Assembly: GCA_002150815.3 (NCBI GenBank)
Contig: NDFF03000011.1
Span: 434,001 to 498,000 of the forward strand
Length of the DNA: 64,000 bases
Source of the DNA: Grammothele lineata
Lineage: Eukaryota; Basidiomycota; Agaricomycetes; Polyporales; Polyporaceae
Direction: 5' to 3'
Positions 1-12,390 of this stretch are shown one piece after another. The notes beneath the pieces were generated by a model that was not told the origin of the DNA, made no database searches, and worked only from the letters and a program-made list of their open reading frames with translations. Each line of letters begins with the position of its first letter. Position 1 is the first letter of the stretch. The position numbers and the translations under genes were made by a program.

Positions 1-542
1 GCATGCGGACCGACAACGGACAACGAATGCTCGTGCCAGTCATCAGTCGTTATGCCCGTCGCTCGTGACCATTGATGGGTCGTCAACTGACGCCGCCTTG
101 CACGCGTCGCCTCGGGACTTCGCAAGGCTCGGCCCTGCGGCTTCAACTCGGAAAAAGTAACAAGCTTTCGTTGGCCGGCTCCAGTCAGAAGACTCGAGGT
201 ACCTTGCTCGACCTGGCACCAAACGAGCGGGGCGCCGGTCAGGAGAGCGCGTCACTCGCGTCGGCAAGAACCTCAGAAAGTCGGAAAGGAAAATACTCCA
301 CGTTATTCCCTTCGTCGTGGACCGCACTCTGTACAGTCTCGCGGGCCGGGCCAGGCCCGCCTCGTCCGCGCATGATGGCCGCGAGGATATTTAGCTCTCG
401 CCGCGGCAGAGGGCGTCGGTCGTCGAACGCGGCAGCACCAGCCAGCCTCGACATCACTTTAGGACGCCGAGTCCCGACGGCACAACACCAGCCCTCTCGC
501 CACTCATCCCCCTTCTACCTCTCTCTACTCTTCGTCGCTTTG
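1..542. other. Upstream region of the acetylesterase gene
   Basis: No gene is supported here. The open frame running into the acetylesterase from the left has no coding character and is 5' leader. A TATA-like ATATTTA lies at about 387-393, roughly 150 bp before the start codon. A CT-rich stretch precedes the ATG, as is common in fungal leaders. Confidence 0.5.
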
Positions 543-1426
543 ATGAAGTTCGCCACACTCGCTCTTCTCCCTGCGTTGATCGCGGGCGCCTTTGCACGGC
601 CCGCGCAGGACGCAGCTGCGCCGTTGTCGAAGCGCGCGACGCCGAAGGTTTACCTGGCCGGCGATTCGACGATGGCTGCCGGTGGCGGAGGTGCAGGAAC
701 GGGTACTGACGGTGAGTCGTCTTCACCTGTAGCTGTGATCAGAATGCTAATGAATGTTTTCTCCACATTGCTGAACAAATAGGATGGGGCCAGTACCTCC
801 AACAGTCTCTGTCCGGTATCACCGTCGTGAACGACGCAATTGGGGGCCGCTCAGCTCGCTCGTTTACCAACGAAGGTCGCTTCCAGACGATCATCGACGC
901 GGTCGTCCCCGGGGACATTGTCGTCATCGAATTCGGGCACAACGACGGCGGGTCGCTCAGCACGACCGACAACGGGCGCACCGACTGCTTCGGGGACGGC
1001 GAGGAGACCTGCATAAGCCCGACGACGGGCGAGACCGTGTACACCTTCGTCTTCTACGAGGTCCAGGCGGGGAAGGCCCTCATGGCCAAGGGCGCGAAGG
1101 TCATCATGTCGTCCCAGACGCCGGACAACCCTTGGGAGACGGGCACGTTCACGTACACCCCGAGCCGGTTCGTGGGCTACGCGAAGACGGCGGCGCAGGC
1201 GATCGGCGCGGCGTACGTCGATCACGGGCAGTACGTCGCGAACGAGTTCCAGCGGCTCGGAGTCAGCGCCGTCGACGCGTTCTACCCCAACGACCACACG
1301 CACACGAGCCCCGCAGGCGCCAACGTGGTCGCGGCGCAGTTCGTGAAGAGCGTACTGTGCGCGAACGATGCTCTCGCGCCGTTCGTCGTGAACTCCACGA
1401 GCAGCATCCCGGGAAGCTGCGTATAA
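543..1426 (+). CDS. Secreted rhamnogalacturonan acetylesterase (SGNH/GDSL, CE12 type)
   Basis: Exons 543-711 and 783-1426 give about 270 aa; the intron starts GTGAGT and ends in TAG. The product should remove acetyl esters from rhamnogalacturonan I of pectin outside the cell. Residues 1-19 form a signal peptide and a dibasic KR near residue 30 may be a Kex2 site. SGNH blocks are in order: AGDSTM with the nucleophile Ser at about residue 42, NDAIGGRSAR with the Gly block, GHNDGG with the Asn block, and NDHTHTSPAG near the C-terminus with the D-x-x-H catalytic pair. Length and block order fit carbohydrate esterase family 12. The ATG is the first one giving a signal peptide. No pectin gene lies next to it. 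The call rests on motif recognition. Confidence 0.9.
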
Positions 1427-4050
1427 GGTGGGACAAGGATTGCGGAGGGGCGTGGTTTGGCTGATTGTAGGCTGTATCTTCGTCTGATTTGGCTACAAAA
1501 GCTAGCAGCTTCGTCAATAAAAACGGTTCTGCAGGCTCCTGCGGCCGGAGCATTCGGCCATATGACATATTTTCCCTGACAAATTGGCATTGTCGTTGGT
1601 GCCGCGAACCGATCCATGACGGCACAGCATGTGTGCCGTCTGAGGAAATTCCGTCTTAAAATTGGAGGCTGTGATCAGCAAGACAGTGCATAATAGCTTT
1701 CATACCGCACGATCTACGACCATTGATATGGAGTTGACACCTCGTGCTCAATCTAGCATCAGACCCGCTGCAATGGGCCCACTCAGTCCCCGCTTCTTCG
1801 CCAGCTTGGCTTAGCCCCCGGCGGGTATGGCAGGGTTCCATGTCCCAGGAATGCATTCAAAGCATCACGTCCGAGCTTGTGACACCGGGCGGTAGATCAT
1901 CATACGATCGCAGACTTGGGAGCCCTGTCGAGTGACGAACCTGTGGGTTGTACGGAGATGAACGGCGCAAAGTACAGGCGCCAGAGGCAGATAGTAAAGG
2001 TACACCACAGCGTACAGGCGCCGAGAAAGTTGGCTCAGGCAGAGCTTGTTCAGGAGAAAGACGCGGGGACGCCACCAACATCCGGCTCCTTTCTCAGCAG
2101 TAGTGCGCTCCGAGTGGAAATCGGAGAGAAGCGAACTTTGGATCTTCCTCCCAGGGTACCTCTACGCGACGGTCCAATGGTCCGGGTTGCCCACCACCTA
2201 GCAGTAGTGGCAGGTGTCTGGAGAACCGGTTCGCGTACCAGAATACCGATTGCGTGTGTATGCGAAAGCCGCGGGTGTGTCGCTTGAGGCCGGGCTTGTG
2301 GCGCTCCCTCAGGGATAGTTCGATGTCGCATGCACGATGCGCCGCCGGGCCCTCAAGGCCTCAAGTTCGCGAGATACGGTATCAGGGTTCTACGACCGGC
2401 GAGATCGACACCGGGCTGGGAAGATGAAGTGGGCAGAACATGATGCTCGAATCCATCTAATGCAGCCGGAATGTAAACGTAGGAGCAGTTGCATGGCGTA
2501 CCCGCACCCGTACGTTGCTTGCGGGAAGGAGGTGTGGTATCCGGTACGCCGTGTATGTCGTGCGCATCGGAGGCTGTGCTCACGCAGGGGGGCGCACGCC
2601 GCGCGCACGTCCGGGGATTGTGAGGAGCCGTGCGCAGTAAGCGCTACAGTGGGTAGAGGGAGAGAGGGGGCATATCCTTGTTTCAAAGGATGTTGGCGGG
2701 AAGAGGTCGTTCGCCATCTGAGTTAAATCTTTGGACAGGGTACACATCGTATGACGTGAAAGAGTGATCGTTGGTTCGTAGTAACCAGGTTCTTGTTAGC
2801 TGCCGAACCGAGTGGTGTCTAGATGACTCTGACTTCAGTGTATGATCTTGCTGCATACTCCTAACGGCACACGAGAGCCACTCACGTCCGGAACACCGCA
2901 ATCATTCACTCAGCTCTGGGGTCGGTGGTCTCCATCGGATCGTTCCAGCCAGAAAGAGGGCAGCCAGATCTGGAATATTGATACAGGTCTCAGAACATGA
3001 GTGTTGCCGCAGCAGGCTGGTCCCGACAGCGTCGGAAGAGTGTGGTAACTATGCTGGGCACGGGGCATGAGCCCCGAGCAGCTACACAGTCAACGTTGAC
3101 AATGAGCAACCACGGACGATTTCCGAAATTACCTATGTAGAACGTTGTGGATCAGAGCCTCGGTCTTTCGACACGTGACAATAGTTTACTCACAATCCAA
3201 GCCAACTCAATAGTATCGATGGTAGCTCAGGCAAGCGGATTACTGAACCCTCTGCCTGCGCGCGGGCGGCGCCCCTCTGAAGAACCTGTCAATCTCGCAT
3301 CGAACTGAAGATCAGTTCCAGGTACATCAAGAGCTCGAGGCCTGCTAAGTCGTCGTGTCACCGGTCCTGTTCATGCACAGAACTTACGCGCCTCGTATGG
3401 ACTAGTTGATTCGCCGGTGGAAGGTACACCGCCATGAGCATACTATCAGAGGTGCGACATTGACACATCAGGATTTGGAGTCTGACAGCCTACTTACGTC
3501 GGACGCGACGTAAGTAGTGTAGGAATGCTCCCCACCAAGGACTTGAGATTTGTGAATACAGATAGCTAGAGGGCCAACTCCGACCGCCGCAGCCTACGCA
3601 TGTCATGAGGCGCGGTTGATGGACGCCGTGAGGATCCGTTGCTGAGCGGCTTCGGCCAAACCTTGGATAACGTACGCTGCGGTCATTTCGAGCGGTGAAA
3701 GGTACTATCGTCAGGAATGGCAATGTCTTACTTACATGCTGCACCCTGGCTCAGCCGCCAACCAGAATCGACCAGCGATGCACGTATCGATATCGCCAGC
3801 GGCGGGGTCTTGGTGGAGGATGCCCGAGGATGCCTTCGAAGACGACTCGAGAAGGAGGAGGTTGCAAGCGATGCGATGACGCGGTAGATGGGGATCAGCA
3901 GGCCGAGACACAGCCACGACGGGGGATGCGTGCCGCGCAGTCGCGTCCTCCGCCTCCTTCTCCCCAGTGCCGACAATCCATAATGTATCTCGTCACCGTC
4001 TGACTCCAATCATCACCCACCGCTACCCCGACCCCAGCGCAACACGCGTT
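1427..4050. other. Gene-poor 2.6-kb intergenic region
   Basis: Only short overlapping frames on both strands occur, with no splice-joinable protein, tRNA or rRNA recognised. It holds one perfect short inverted repeat (listed separately) and runs into the promoter of the first Zn2Cys6 gene. It may be decayed sequence, but I see no transposon ends. Confidence 0.5.
3490..3517. repeat. Perfect 11-bp inverted repeat (hairpin)
   Basis: CTACTTACGTC at 3490-3500 is the exact reverse complement of GACGTAAGTAG at 3507-3517, with a 6-nt spacer. Each arm contains TTACGTC/GACGTAA, a CRE/bZIP-like core. It lies about 610 bp upstream of the Zn2Cys6 start codon. It could be a protein binding site or chance. 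Confidence 0.6.
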
Positions 4051-4056
4051 TATAAG
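4051..4056 (+). promoter_or_regulatory. TATA box of Zn2Cys6 regulator 1
   Basis: TATAAG within GCGTTTATAAGCGC lies 77 bp before the ATG at 4128, a usual spacing for a short fungal leader. Confidence 0.5.
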
Positions 4057-4127
4057 CGCAGGCCGTCGCAGGCCCACCTCCGCCTCCGCCAAGCGTCTTC
4101 CCTTTCCTCCCTGCCGCTCTAACCTCC

Positions 4128-7100
4128 ATGGCTTTCCCTGACCAGACTATCACGGACAACTCCCTTGCATGGTTCGACTCGATTATCGCCGTCGGCTCTT
4201 CCACGGAGTCCCAAGAACACATGCACGTAGACTTCAATTTCGACCTCGACATCCCTTCTCCGGTCGTCTCTCCTAGCGCCTCCTCCAACGATGCGCGTCC
4301 CAGTCCTCGCGCCGCTTCATCCTCTTCCCCGCCTGCAGCCGAGGCGCGTACCGCGTCAGATAGTGCACCCGCTCAACCCACAAAGCCTCCACGCCGCCGC
4401 ATTCGCCCCAAGATCGCGCTTGACTCCAACCAGCCGCTCACCGCTCGCGGAAAGCCTCGCGCTCGAGTCTACGTTGCATGCAATCAATGGTGCGTCTAAA
4501 CAGTCTGGCTCAATGAACACCGTCTATACATAGTCCACCCCTCCGTTCTACAGTCGCTTGCGGAAGACTCGCTGTGACGGCGCGAAGCCTATTTGCTTCC
4601 ACTGCCGCAAGCGTCCTTCAGAGGACGGCGAACAGTGTAGTTACGAGGAACAGCCCAAGCGTCGCGGCCAAGACAAAACTCCCGGTTTGCGCATTCGCGC
4701 TACGTCCTCACATAGACCCTCTAAACGGAAGCGCCTTGCTGGCGACAGCCAGTCTGACTCGGACTCGGACACGTCCCAGGAAGATGACAACCAGTGCGGC
4801 CACCCTCTGCATGCATCTTATGAGAGCTTTCCGGGGCTCGACTCCGAGGTTCGTAATCAATCTTACTCGCCACATTCAATCGCGTATGCTCATACATTGG
4901 TCTACCAGTCTGACTACGACCCGTTCCCACTCGTCGACCTCGATGATCCTACTGCCGGTGTCGAGTTTCCTTTGCCCCCAGCTCGTGATCTTTCGCCCGC
5001 TATCCCGTCGCGCCCAAGCCTCCAGTTCTCCCGCGACACATGGTGGGACGCACTTCTTACATTCTACTCGACAGAAGACGGCCTGACAGAGTCGGATGCC
5101 CTGGCACTCTCATCCGAGCAACGGACGAGCACGGTGCTCCGCATTGTCGGTGATCTACGTGCCCTCTTTTCGGCGTCTATTTGGTGGCTGTCGTTTATCC
5201 ACCTCCCGCGCTTCTGGGACTCAATCTTGACCCCTCACCGTCGGACATCTATCCAGCCAAGTTTTGTGCTCAGCGCGTTGGCTGTCGGCGTTTTCAGCCA
5301 GAGCTCGGAGGCGGAGAAAGGTGCCGCTGGACGTGCCAGAGCGCTCAAGCTCATCGACCTGGCGCACAGTTCTATGCAAGCCAGTCTTGCTTCCGGATGG
5401 GTTGATTTTGGCCTTCTTCAAGCTGCCTACGTAAGTTATAATAGACGTCTCAACACCAAACGATCCTGATTGCCGCTTCTTCACAGCTTATGGTGTATTT
5501 CGAGCTCCAGTCACACCCTATGCAGTCCCTTGAGAGGAACCGCTCGTCCTTGGTACTCCTAGACTCCCTTATCCGCTTGTTTTCCCTCACCAACATTGAT
5601 GCCGATAATCCAAACGCACATTATTCACGGCGTTTACCCGTGTCTGTCGATCCAGCTTTCAGTGCTCCAAGTACTCCTCCCGCCTCTCAAGGAACCCCTC
5701 CCAGTCTTGGCCCCACAGCGCATCTCCACCCGAATATTCCGCACTCTCCGACATGCAACTGTCAGCAAGTCAGTATTGCTCATACTTGGCCGTCCGTACG
5801 AGGGCTCGCGCCGTCGTGGGCCTCTACACCAATGTGGCCGGAGTCGGTTTCGGAAGGCGAATTCAGGAAGGAAGAGTGCCGCCGCCTTGTGTGGGCGAGT
5901 CTCACCCTCACCGCAAGCATGAACTCCTACGTTTCCGTGCTTGAAGAGATGCACAAGACTTACCTCTGGATCAAGAATCCTGATCACGTAAGCTGTTTAC
6001 TTGATCACAGTGCTTGCTATCCATGAACTCATGCGTTCACCTCGTGCTCCCGTAGTACGCGATTCTGCTACCGGGCGAGTCGCTCGCTTTGGCCGGCTCG
6101 CCGGTCCAAGCATCAAACATATGGGCGTTGTACCTGCGCACGATGTTGCTTCTGCACAAGTGCGTCAGCATGCGCGACGACCCGGTCCAGACGGACTCCG
6201 AACACGCAGAGTTCGCGCTGCACGCGTGGCTCGAGATCGATGCGCTCGAGCGCGCACTCGACACGCACTCGTGCATGCTCGAGCGGCACCTCGGCTTCCA
6301 GGCGCGGGAGATGCTGTTCAGCGCGAGGATGTGCATCTCGCACGAGTTTAAGCGGTTCATTCCGCAAGTTACGACGCATGGGAACAAGCTGTTCTATAGG
6401 GACGCAGCGGAGAAGTGGCGTGCGTGTCTCATTTTGTCTACCTTGACCAGTCGGTGCCGTGCTGAAGCAATCTCCTATAGTGAAACAACGGATGGCCATG
6501 GCAGAGAGGATCTGGCAAAACTTGATCGCTGGAATCGACGCGCCTGCTCTCGATCATAGGCGGCCTATGCTCATCTATTGGCATATGTCACACGTCATGA
6601 AGTAAGCCTTTGGTGTACCCGTCAGCTCAGTTCGTAGGTCTGACTGGAATGTGATAGGGCGGTCGTATTATGGAAGGCCGACAACACGCTCATCATTGCG
6701 CTGGAAGCTGCGAAGATGTTTGCGAGGCGCACAGAGTACATGATGCTGTACTGGCCGAGCTCCCGTGAGTTCTTTTCAGCGTCGCCAGAGAGAGGCTGCA
6801 TTCACTCATGGCTCTCGCGTGTAGAACAGCGCCGAAGGTGGCAGGACCTCCGGTACGAGCTCGTCCAGGCGTGCATGCAAGTCGGCATCGCGCCGCCGGA
6901 GGCGGCCCTTCCGAAGACCGTTACGCAGATTCGGAACAAGCTCGCGGCGCAGATCGCGAATGCGAACGACCGTGCGGAGAAGCCGGGGTCGTCCTCGCTC
7001 GGTGTCGGTATGCCGCCGATCCCGCAGGCGATGCCGCAGCCGCCATCCCGAACGGAAGAGGTGCCGCAAGTATCGCTCATTCCTCAGGTTTCTCAGATGC

Positions 7101-7135
7101 ATCAGCAGGTACCCCTGTCTCATATGCCCGTTTGA
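4128..7135 (+). CDS. Zn2Cys6 fungal transcription factor, paralogue 1
   Basis: Exons 4128-4489, 4554-5430, 5487-5987, 6056-6419, 6481-6601, 6658-6764 and 6825-7135 give about 880 aa. It should be a nuclear DNA-binding regulator. The binuclear zinc cluster has six Cys at about residues 118, 121, 128, 135, 138 and 149 (C-x2-C-x6-C-x6-C-x2-C-x10-C). The second Cys codon is split by intron 1: TG at 4488-4489 joins T at 4554. A Ser/Pro-rich N-terminus precedes the cluster, a basic linker (PKRRGQDK) follows, and the middle has the layout of the fungal middle homology region. The tail is Gln/Pro-rich. The genes at 44516 and 47789 share the same cluster, the same split Cys codon and several exon borders, but here two downstream exons are fused. 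The target pathway cannot be told. Confidence 0.9.
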
Positions 7136-7998
7136 GCTCCGAATATGATAGGATTATGATACGTAATATATCTTTCTCTTTCCGAGTTGTGCTTCAAGTT
7201 TCTCGGCTACTTACGTTCCGGGCGGAGTGTTGTATAGCTTACCTCTATATGCTGAATACTTTGAGTGGACACTGTTGCAGCGACATACTCATATACGAAG
7301 AGCTTTTGACTCTTTCTGGCTGAGCTTGGAATAGTCCCGCAATTCCAGTGTCCGAGAGACCGTCTGGACTGAGAATGCGCTTGCATGCACTTGACAGAAA
7401 TACCCGGTCACCTGATCAAGCGCCTCATGTCTCTCGCCCTTCTTGTCCTCTCTGCAACCTCCATGTCTCCTCCTACGATACTTTCAGTTTCACATCCCCG
7501 CTTGACATGTCGCCCACATTCCAGCGCCATTTTTGTACGAGGTCGTCTCATGTTATTGATCTATTCTCGCTCCGAGGATGAAGTTGATGCATGAAGGAAC
7601 CGGACGCCCGCCCTCTTCTCCGCCTAGCTTTGCACATTGCAGGGTTGACCAAGACTTCCCCCTCTCTGCGACCTCCACAATGGCAGTATGAACACATCTC
7701 GCTTGCTCTCATTGGCTCTCGAACTACGCGGCCTCTGCATGGCGTACCGGTCGGATTTCGTACCGCGCCTCGCAATCCGGCAGCAGTTGTATGCCAGCAT
7801 CTTGGTCGCATGTCATCGGTCCACCCCCGTCCGAACATGGAATAGGTCGTGCCTCGTCAAGCCACTTCTGGTTCAGAGCCACAGCTAGGCGGGCGCATCT
7901 TAGTCGGCGCCCCGGGTCCGGAGGACAGCATGTCGCGACATAAATGCGGCGCTGGGAAGGACGCCAGAGCCGACAGCTCAACGCTTTCCCCTCCAAAG
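7136..7998. other. Intergenic region before the F-box gene
   Basis: Only short frames; no RNA gene or repeat is evident. The open frame of the first F-box exon reaches back to 7849, so the 3' part may be leader or coding. Confidence 0.4.
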
Positions 7999-9679
7999 AT
8001 GTACGCCCTATCCTCCAGGAGAGCAGACCCCCTTTTCGACACGCTGGACTTTCTCACTACAACCGTTCGCCGCGATAGGTGGTTCATGAGGTGCGTCCCT
8101 TTGACACTTCTTCCTATATCTGTCGTCTGATGTATCTTGTAGCCATGATGAGGTGCGAGGCAGCCTCCGGTTGGTGTATTTTGTCCTCACGCAAACACAC
8201 GCATCTTAGCTTGCCGCCCTCCTCAGGAAACTACATTTCGCAGCGAGTCTCGTGCAGGAGTCGTTGAACGCACGTTGCAGAATCAACGAGCTCCCACCTG
8301 AGATCCTTGCCCTCATCTTCAACCAGGTACCTGCCCTCCTCCCCGCCATCATACCCCCTGGACCTAGAAGCCGCCACAAAATCCGCCCAACTTTCGCAAG
8401 GCAGACATACGACCTCATTCCCCTGACCCACGTATGTCGACACTGGCGAACCCTCGCCCTTTCCACGCCCTCGCTGTGGTCGACTATCTGCGAAAGTGCC
8501 GGACGGCACTTGGCGTCACCGGTCTTCCTCAAACGTGCTAAGCACGCCCCCCTCGTCGTCCACGTTGACCGTTCGGCTCCGAGCGCTGAACTAGTGGCCG
8601 CTCTCAGCGGGCTTCCTGTCGCCGACCCTCATTCAGCCTCGGCGCCGAATGCCAGGATCGGCGAACTTCATTTGCACGACGTGCGCGCGCTCTCGCCAAC
8701 AGCGCTCACCGCGGGGCTCCTCGGGTCGCCCGCGCCCCGACTCGTCCGTGCTGTCGTTCGCTGTTGCGGCGGTGTAACTACGGACGATGCGGAAGAGAGC
8801 ATCGCCACAGTCGAACTCTTTGCTGGCGTGGCTCCCCGGTTAACAGAACTCACTCTCCACGACGTGCCATTCCTTCCTACGAACACGTTCGAGTCTTTGC
8901 GGCGGCTTGAACTGTCGTTCAACGAATCCGAGGCGCGTTGGGATGTTCCGGATTTGATCCAGCTGCTCTCTGGTGCGCCACTATTGGAACGCCTGCGGCT
9001 CGTCGGCATTCTGGCCAAGGCTCCTCGTCCGGACACGACGGAGAGAACCGTTTCCTTACCCTCTCTCGAAAAGTTGGAACTCCACGTCCATCGCAACGAT
9101 ATCCATACTATCACGTTCGCCCGCGACTTGTTGGCCCAGATTGCGCTACCTGACCGGTGCCATGTCTGGGTCGGTGGAATTTCTGTACAGCACTTCACAA
9201 CCTTCCATATCCCTAGCCAAGCCTCATACACTCGATTATCGGTGGACGTGACGTTCACGCACCTCACTGTCACCGCATCCGACCCCACCTCAGACTCCTC
9301 AATATCCTTGGAGATAGACACTGCCGGAGTTGCGAAGGTGGACCTGCAAAGGTGCATCAAAGAATTTACTGCGGAGGGCTCCGGTGTGGCCGCCCGGGAG
9401 GTATCGGTCTCAAGCCAACGCATATGGTCAGCGTGGTGCGATGCATGCGACCTGATCGTGTGCCTCCCCGTCGCCGTTTCACTGGAAGTGCGAGATGCCC
9501 TCTTAGTGGGTGGTATGCTAGAGGCGTTGCGAGTGCGCGATGCGGAGAACGTTCCGTGCAGACGCCTTGAAACGCTGAAGGTGCCTTCTTTGACAGACTC
9601 ACAGGTCACGGCCGTCCGGACAGTCTGTTCAGAGCGGAGTGCGCTTGGGATGTCACCTATAGTTGTGGAGCTGCTCTAG
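7999..9679 (+). CDS. F-box-like protein
   Basis: Exons 7999-8090, 8143-8169 and 8227-9679 give about 523 aa. The F-box-like motif starts at INELPPEILALIFNQV, followed about 45 residues later by LTHVCRHWRTLAL and TPSLWSTI, the usual Agaricomycete order. A short helical N-terminal exon precedes it, as is common in this large family. The rest reads as a degenerate leucine-rich substrate-binding region. By family it would bridge Skp1 to a substrate in an SCF ubiquitin ligase. The 27-nt second exon is needed to keep frame between ATG-AG and CG-G junctions. The start is uncertain: in-frame ATGs also lie at 7849 and 7930. The substrate is unknown. Confidence 0.8.
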
Positions 9680-10256
9680 TACGCGTGTAGCTGTACTTTT
9701 CCAAATCCGTTCTGCACCTTTCGTATTTTATAACCATGGCTGGCTATAATGACTCCCTGTGTGAACGGTGCTATTGTCCGCCTCATTGATCTGTCAATGC
9801 ACACGGAAGTATATCTTTGCGTCCGCGAACCTCCCCGTTCTGTGCGAATGGGCGCCTATTCCTATTGTCTTCGCGTCCCGCGTTTAGACAGCCGCGCTCA
9901 CTTCCCGTCCCCATCCTCGCGTCCTTCGTCGACCCTGCTCGCGGTCGCGACGCCATCATGCGAACCAATTGTCTCTCCGAGAAGCTCTGCTGTATGTTGT
10001 CGCCCGCGTCGCCGTTAAGTATGTCCTCGCCTGCAGCACATGTGTGCCCCCAGGGCAGGCTCCTTCCTTCACAGTCGCATGTCGTTCCTTCCCCAGCCCT
10101 CGACCCTCCTTCACCCAGACCAGGCGTTGACGGTGAATCAAGCGGCATGCTGGGTTGATAGGCTGATTGGCCGGTATAAGCACGGTGCGTCGCTTAATTA
10201 CTATTGCGCTCGGACTACCCGGCTTACGATGGCTGGACGCTCTTCGTGTACTCTGA
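9680..10256. other. Intergenic region
   Basis: Pyrimidine-rich stretches and short frames only. Nothing recognised; it probably holds the promoter of the next gene. Confidence 0.4.
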
Positions 10257-11856
10257 ATGAGGGTAGACGTGAAGAAGCTCACCCCCTTCACGCTGGATGA
10301 GATCGACCAGCAGGACTACGCTGCGCGGCTGAGAACACTGCTTTGGCACGCGGGCGTGCTGGAGCGGATATTGCCCCGGCTGTGTTTCTTCAACCTGCCC
10401 ACACAAACTGTTCGAACCGTCATTGCCATCGTATGTCTTCTGTTGCCTCGGCCTCCTTTTAGTTCCATTAACATGGCGTATGTAGGTCACGGCAGCACAT
10501 CGTCAACGACACCTTTATGACTCAAGCAAAGACGTATCTGTCCACCCCTCCTTCATCCTGGATGGCGCAACCGTTGGGTGCATGGTCGCATTCCTTCGAG
10601 ATGTAATGGTGCATTTGGTCGATATGGATTTGTGGGTCCGTTCAGGTGAATACAAGAGGCTCAAGCGCGAGCTTGACGCGATCCTCGGAGAAATGCAAGA
10701 TTCGCTCACCTGGTTCCAAGGCTCTCAGTCCCCCGGCTCTTCGACATCACGACAGCCCGATCCGCAACATACGTCAGGTCGTTCGAAAGATGGCGCGTTG
10801 GTCTCCTTTCTGCTGTCAATGTCTCCCGATCATTATGACGAAGACCCCCCTATCTCTTTGGCGGACGCCGAGATTCTATGTCGCAACTTCCACCCTCTCG
10901 TGCTCGAAAGTGGCCCATACCTATCCCCATCGGCGTATGTTTGTGGGAGCCTCGGAGACGACGATGACGGGTCTTCTTCGTCCAGCACGGCCTACTCAGG
11001 TTCGCCAGATTGTCCTGATGCCGAATCCGAAGGCAAGGGCGAAGACGTGCCTACCATACGAACTCGATCGCCAACACCGCCCACACAACTGGCCGAAAGC
11101 TCACCGTTGTGTACCCCTCCCCCTTCTCCCCACCTGCTCACGCCCTCCCCTTACACTGCGCGCCCGGCTAGCCCACCCACTACCTTGAAGTTTTCAGGGC
11201 AACGGAGTAGTCCTCACATTCCCCATGACTCTCCTTCGCCCCCTCCGATTTCCTGCCCGCTACCTCCGGCTTCCTCCCACCGTGCAGGCAAACGTCGTAG
11301 ACCGGATTCACTGGAAATCACGCTCCCGCCGCGGAAGAAGCGGCCAGTCCACATCCGCCGTGCAGAGACCGACTACTACTCATCGTCCTCCTCTAGGGAG
11401 AGTAGCCCACCCATGGCGGATACGATTCCACTTGACAGTGTGGATTCACGGGCGCTGCCAGGCTGCTCAATGTTCTCAATCGCGGACGGTCCGTCGACGA
11501 ACCCCCATGGCCAACGCCGACGGGTTGGTTCAGTCCCGCCTATATCCAGAGCACTCTTGACAGTCACAGCGGTTGACCCTTTCCATATCGTAGTTCCGGC
11601 ACGTTTTGAAGAAGCGTCCGATGATATGTCAATATCCTCCACTAGCTCAACCCTAGGCAGCGACGCCGGACAAGAAGTCAGCCCTTGTGTCGAACCGGGC
11701 GACTGGGACGCGATGAGCATGGCAACGGCCGGGGACGCTGAGGATCTCGTCTGCAAACAAGACAACCATCGCGCATCTCCCCCGGTCCCTCGTCGAGGCT
11801 ACTTCACTGGCTTGCTGCATTCCATACGGCACTTCCTCGTCGGGGGCCGGCATTGA
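10257..11856 (+). CDS. Ser/Pro-rich hypothetical protein with basic nuclear-type motifs
   Basis: Exons 10257-10430 and 10486-11856 (intron GTATGT...TAG, phase 0) give about 514 aa. I do not recognise the family. The first 160 residues look folded and helical, with Leu/Val-rich stretches and a possible short coiled coil near RSGEYKRLKRELDAILGEMQ. The rest is low complexity, rich in Ser and Pro, with an acidic/Ser patch and two basic clusters (KRRRPDSLEITLPPRKKRP) that resemble a bipartite nuclear signal. An in-frame stop directly precedes the ATG, so this start holds unless an upstream exon is missed. A nuclear role is inference from composition only. Confidence 0.6.
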
Positions 11857-12390
11857 CGACTTCACGACATCACATGACGATCCGCATGCGCTTGGACGTT
11901 GACTTTTTCCCGCTCGGACTCCCTCATGCTCTCATATTCGTCTCGGCCACCTTGAATTCGCGTATAATGTGTGTTTATATAGGTTCGTGTAGTTATAGCG
12001 TACATACAAACAACCGTCTTACGTCTCCCGCACCTCACATATGCCCATGCCTCACTATGCATCCTCTACATATGTGGTCTTTGTATATGCTCTCGCTCGC
12101 TTTGAAGCTGTTTCCGGTCGTTCTGTATCATACGGTTGTCTCCTGGATCTCTTCGCAATCTAAAATTTCCTTTCTCTCAAATGATGAGTAGAGGGCGTTG
12201 TCGCAACTGATGAAATGTCAAAGGTGATCGCATTATGCAAAACGTGACGAGACTATTGTACAGATATGACAGCAGATTGGGAAGCACATGCGTTTGCGGG
12301 AGAAGATTGGATTGTGAGAAGAGAGACTCTAGCAATGGTACCGTTCATGGATGAGATTGTCCAGTAAATGTCCTCACCAACAGTCCGGGC
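11857..12390. other. Convergent 3' region
   Basis: AT-richer sequence between the convergent ends of the hypothetical gene and IWR1. No gene seen; likely the 3' untranslated regions of both. Confidence 0.5.

Noticed and set aside
3221..3300. Possible tRNA start (GGTAGCTCAGGC)
   Set aside because: The A-box-like text has no matching B box or acceptor stem.
4574..5086. 170-codon frame overlapping regulator 1
   Set aside because: Shadow of the zinc-cluster exon in another frame; the regulator frame has the Cys pattern.
10257..11856. Mating-type homeodomain reading of the Ser/Pro-rich protein
   Set aside because: The layout with nuclear signals suggested it, but no WFxNxR recognition helix is present.
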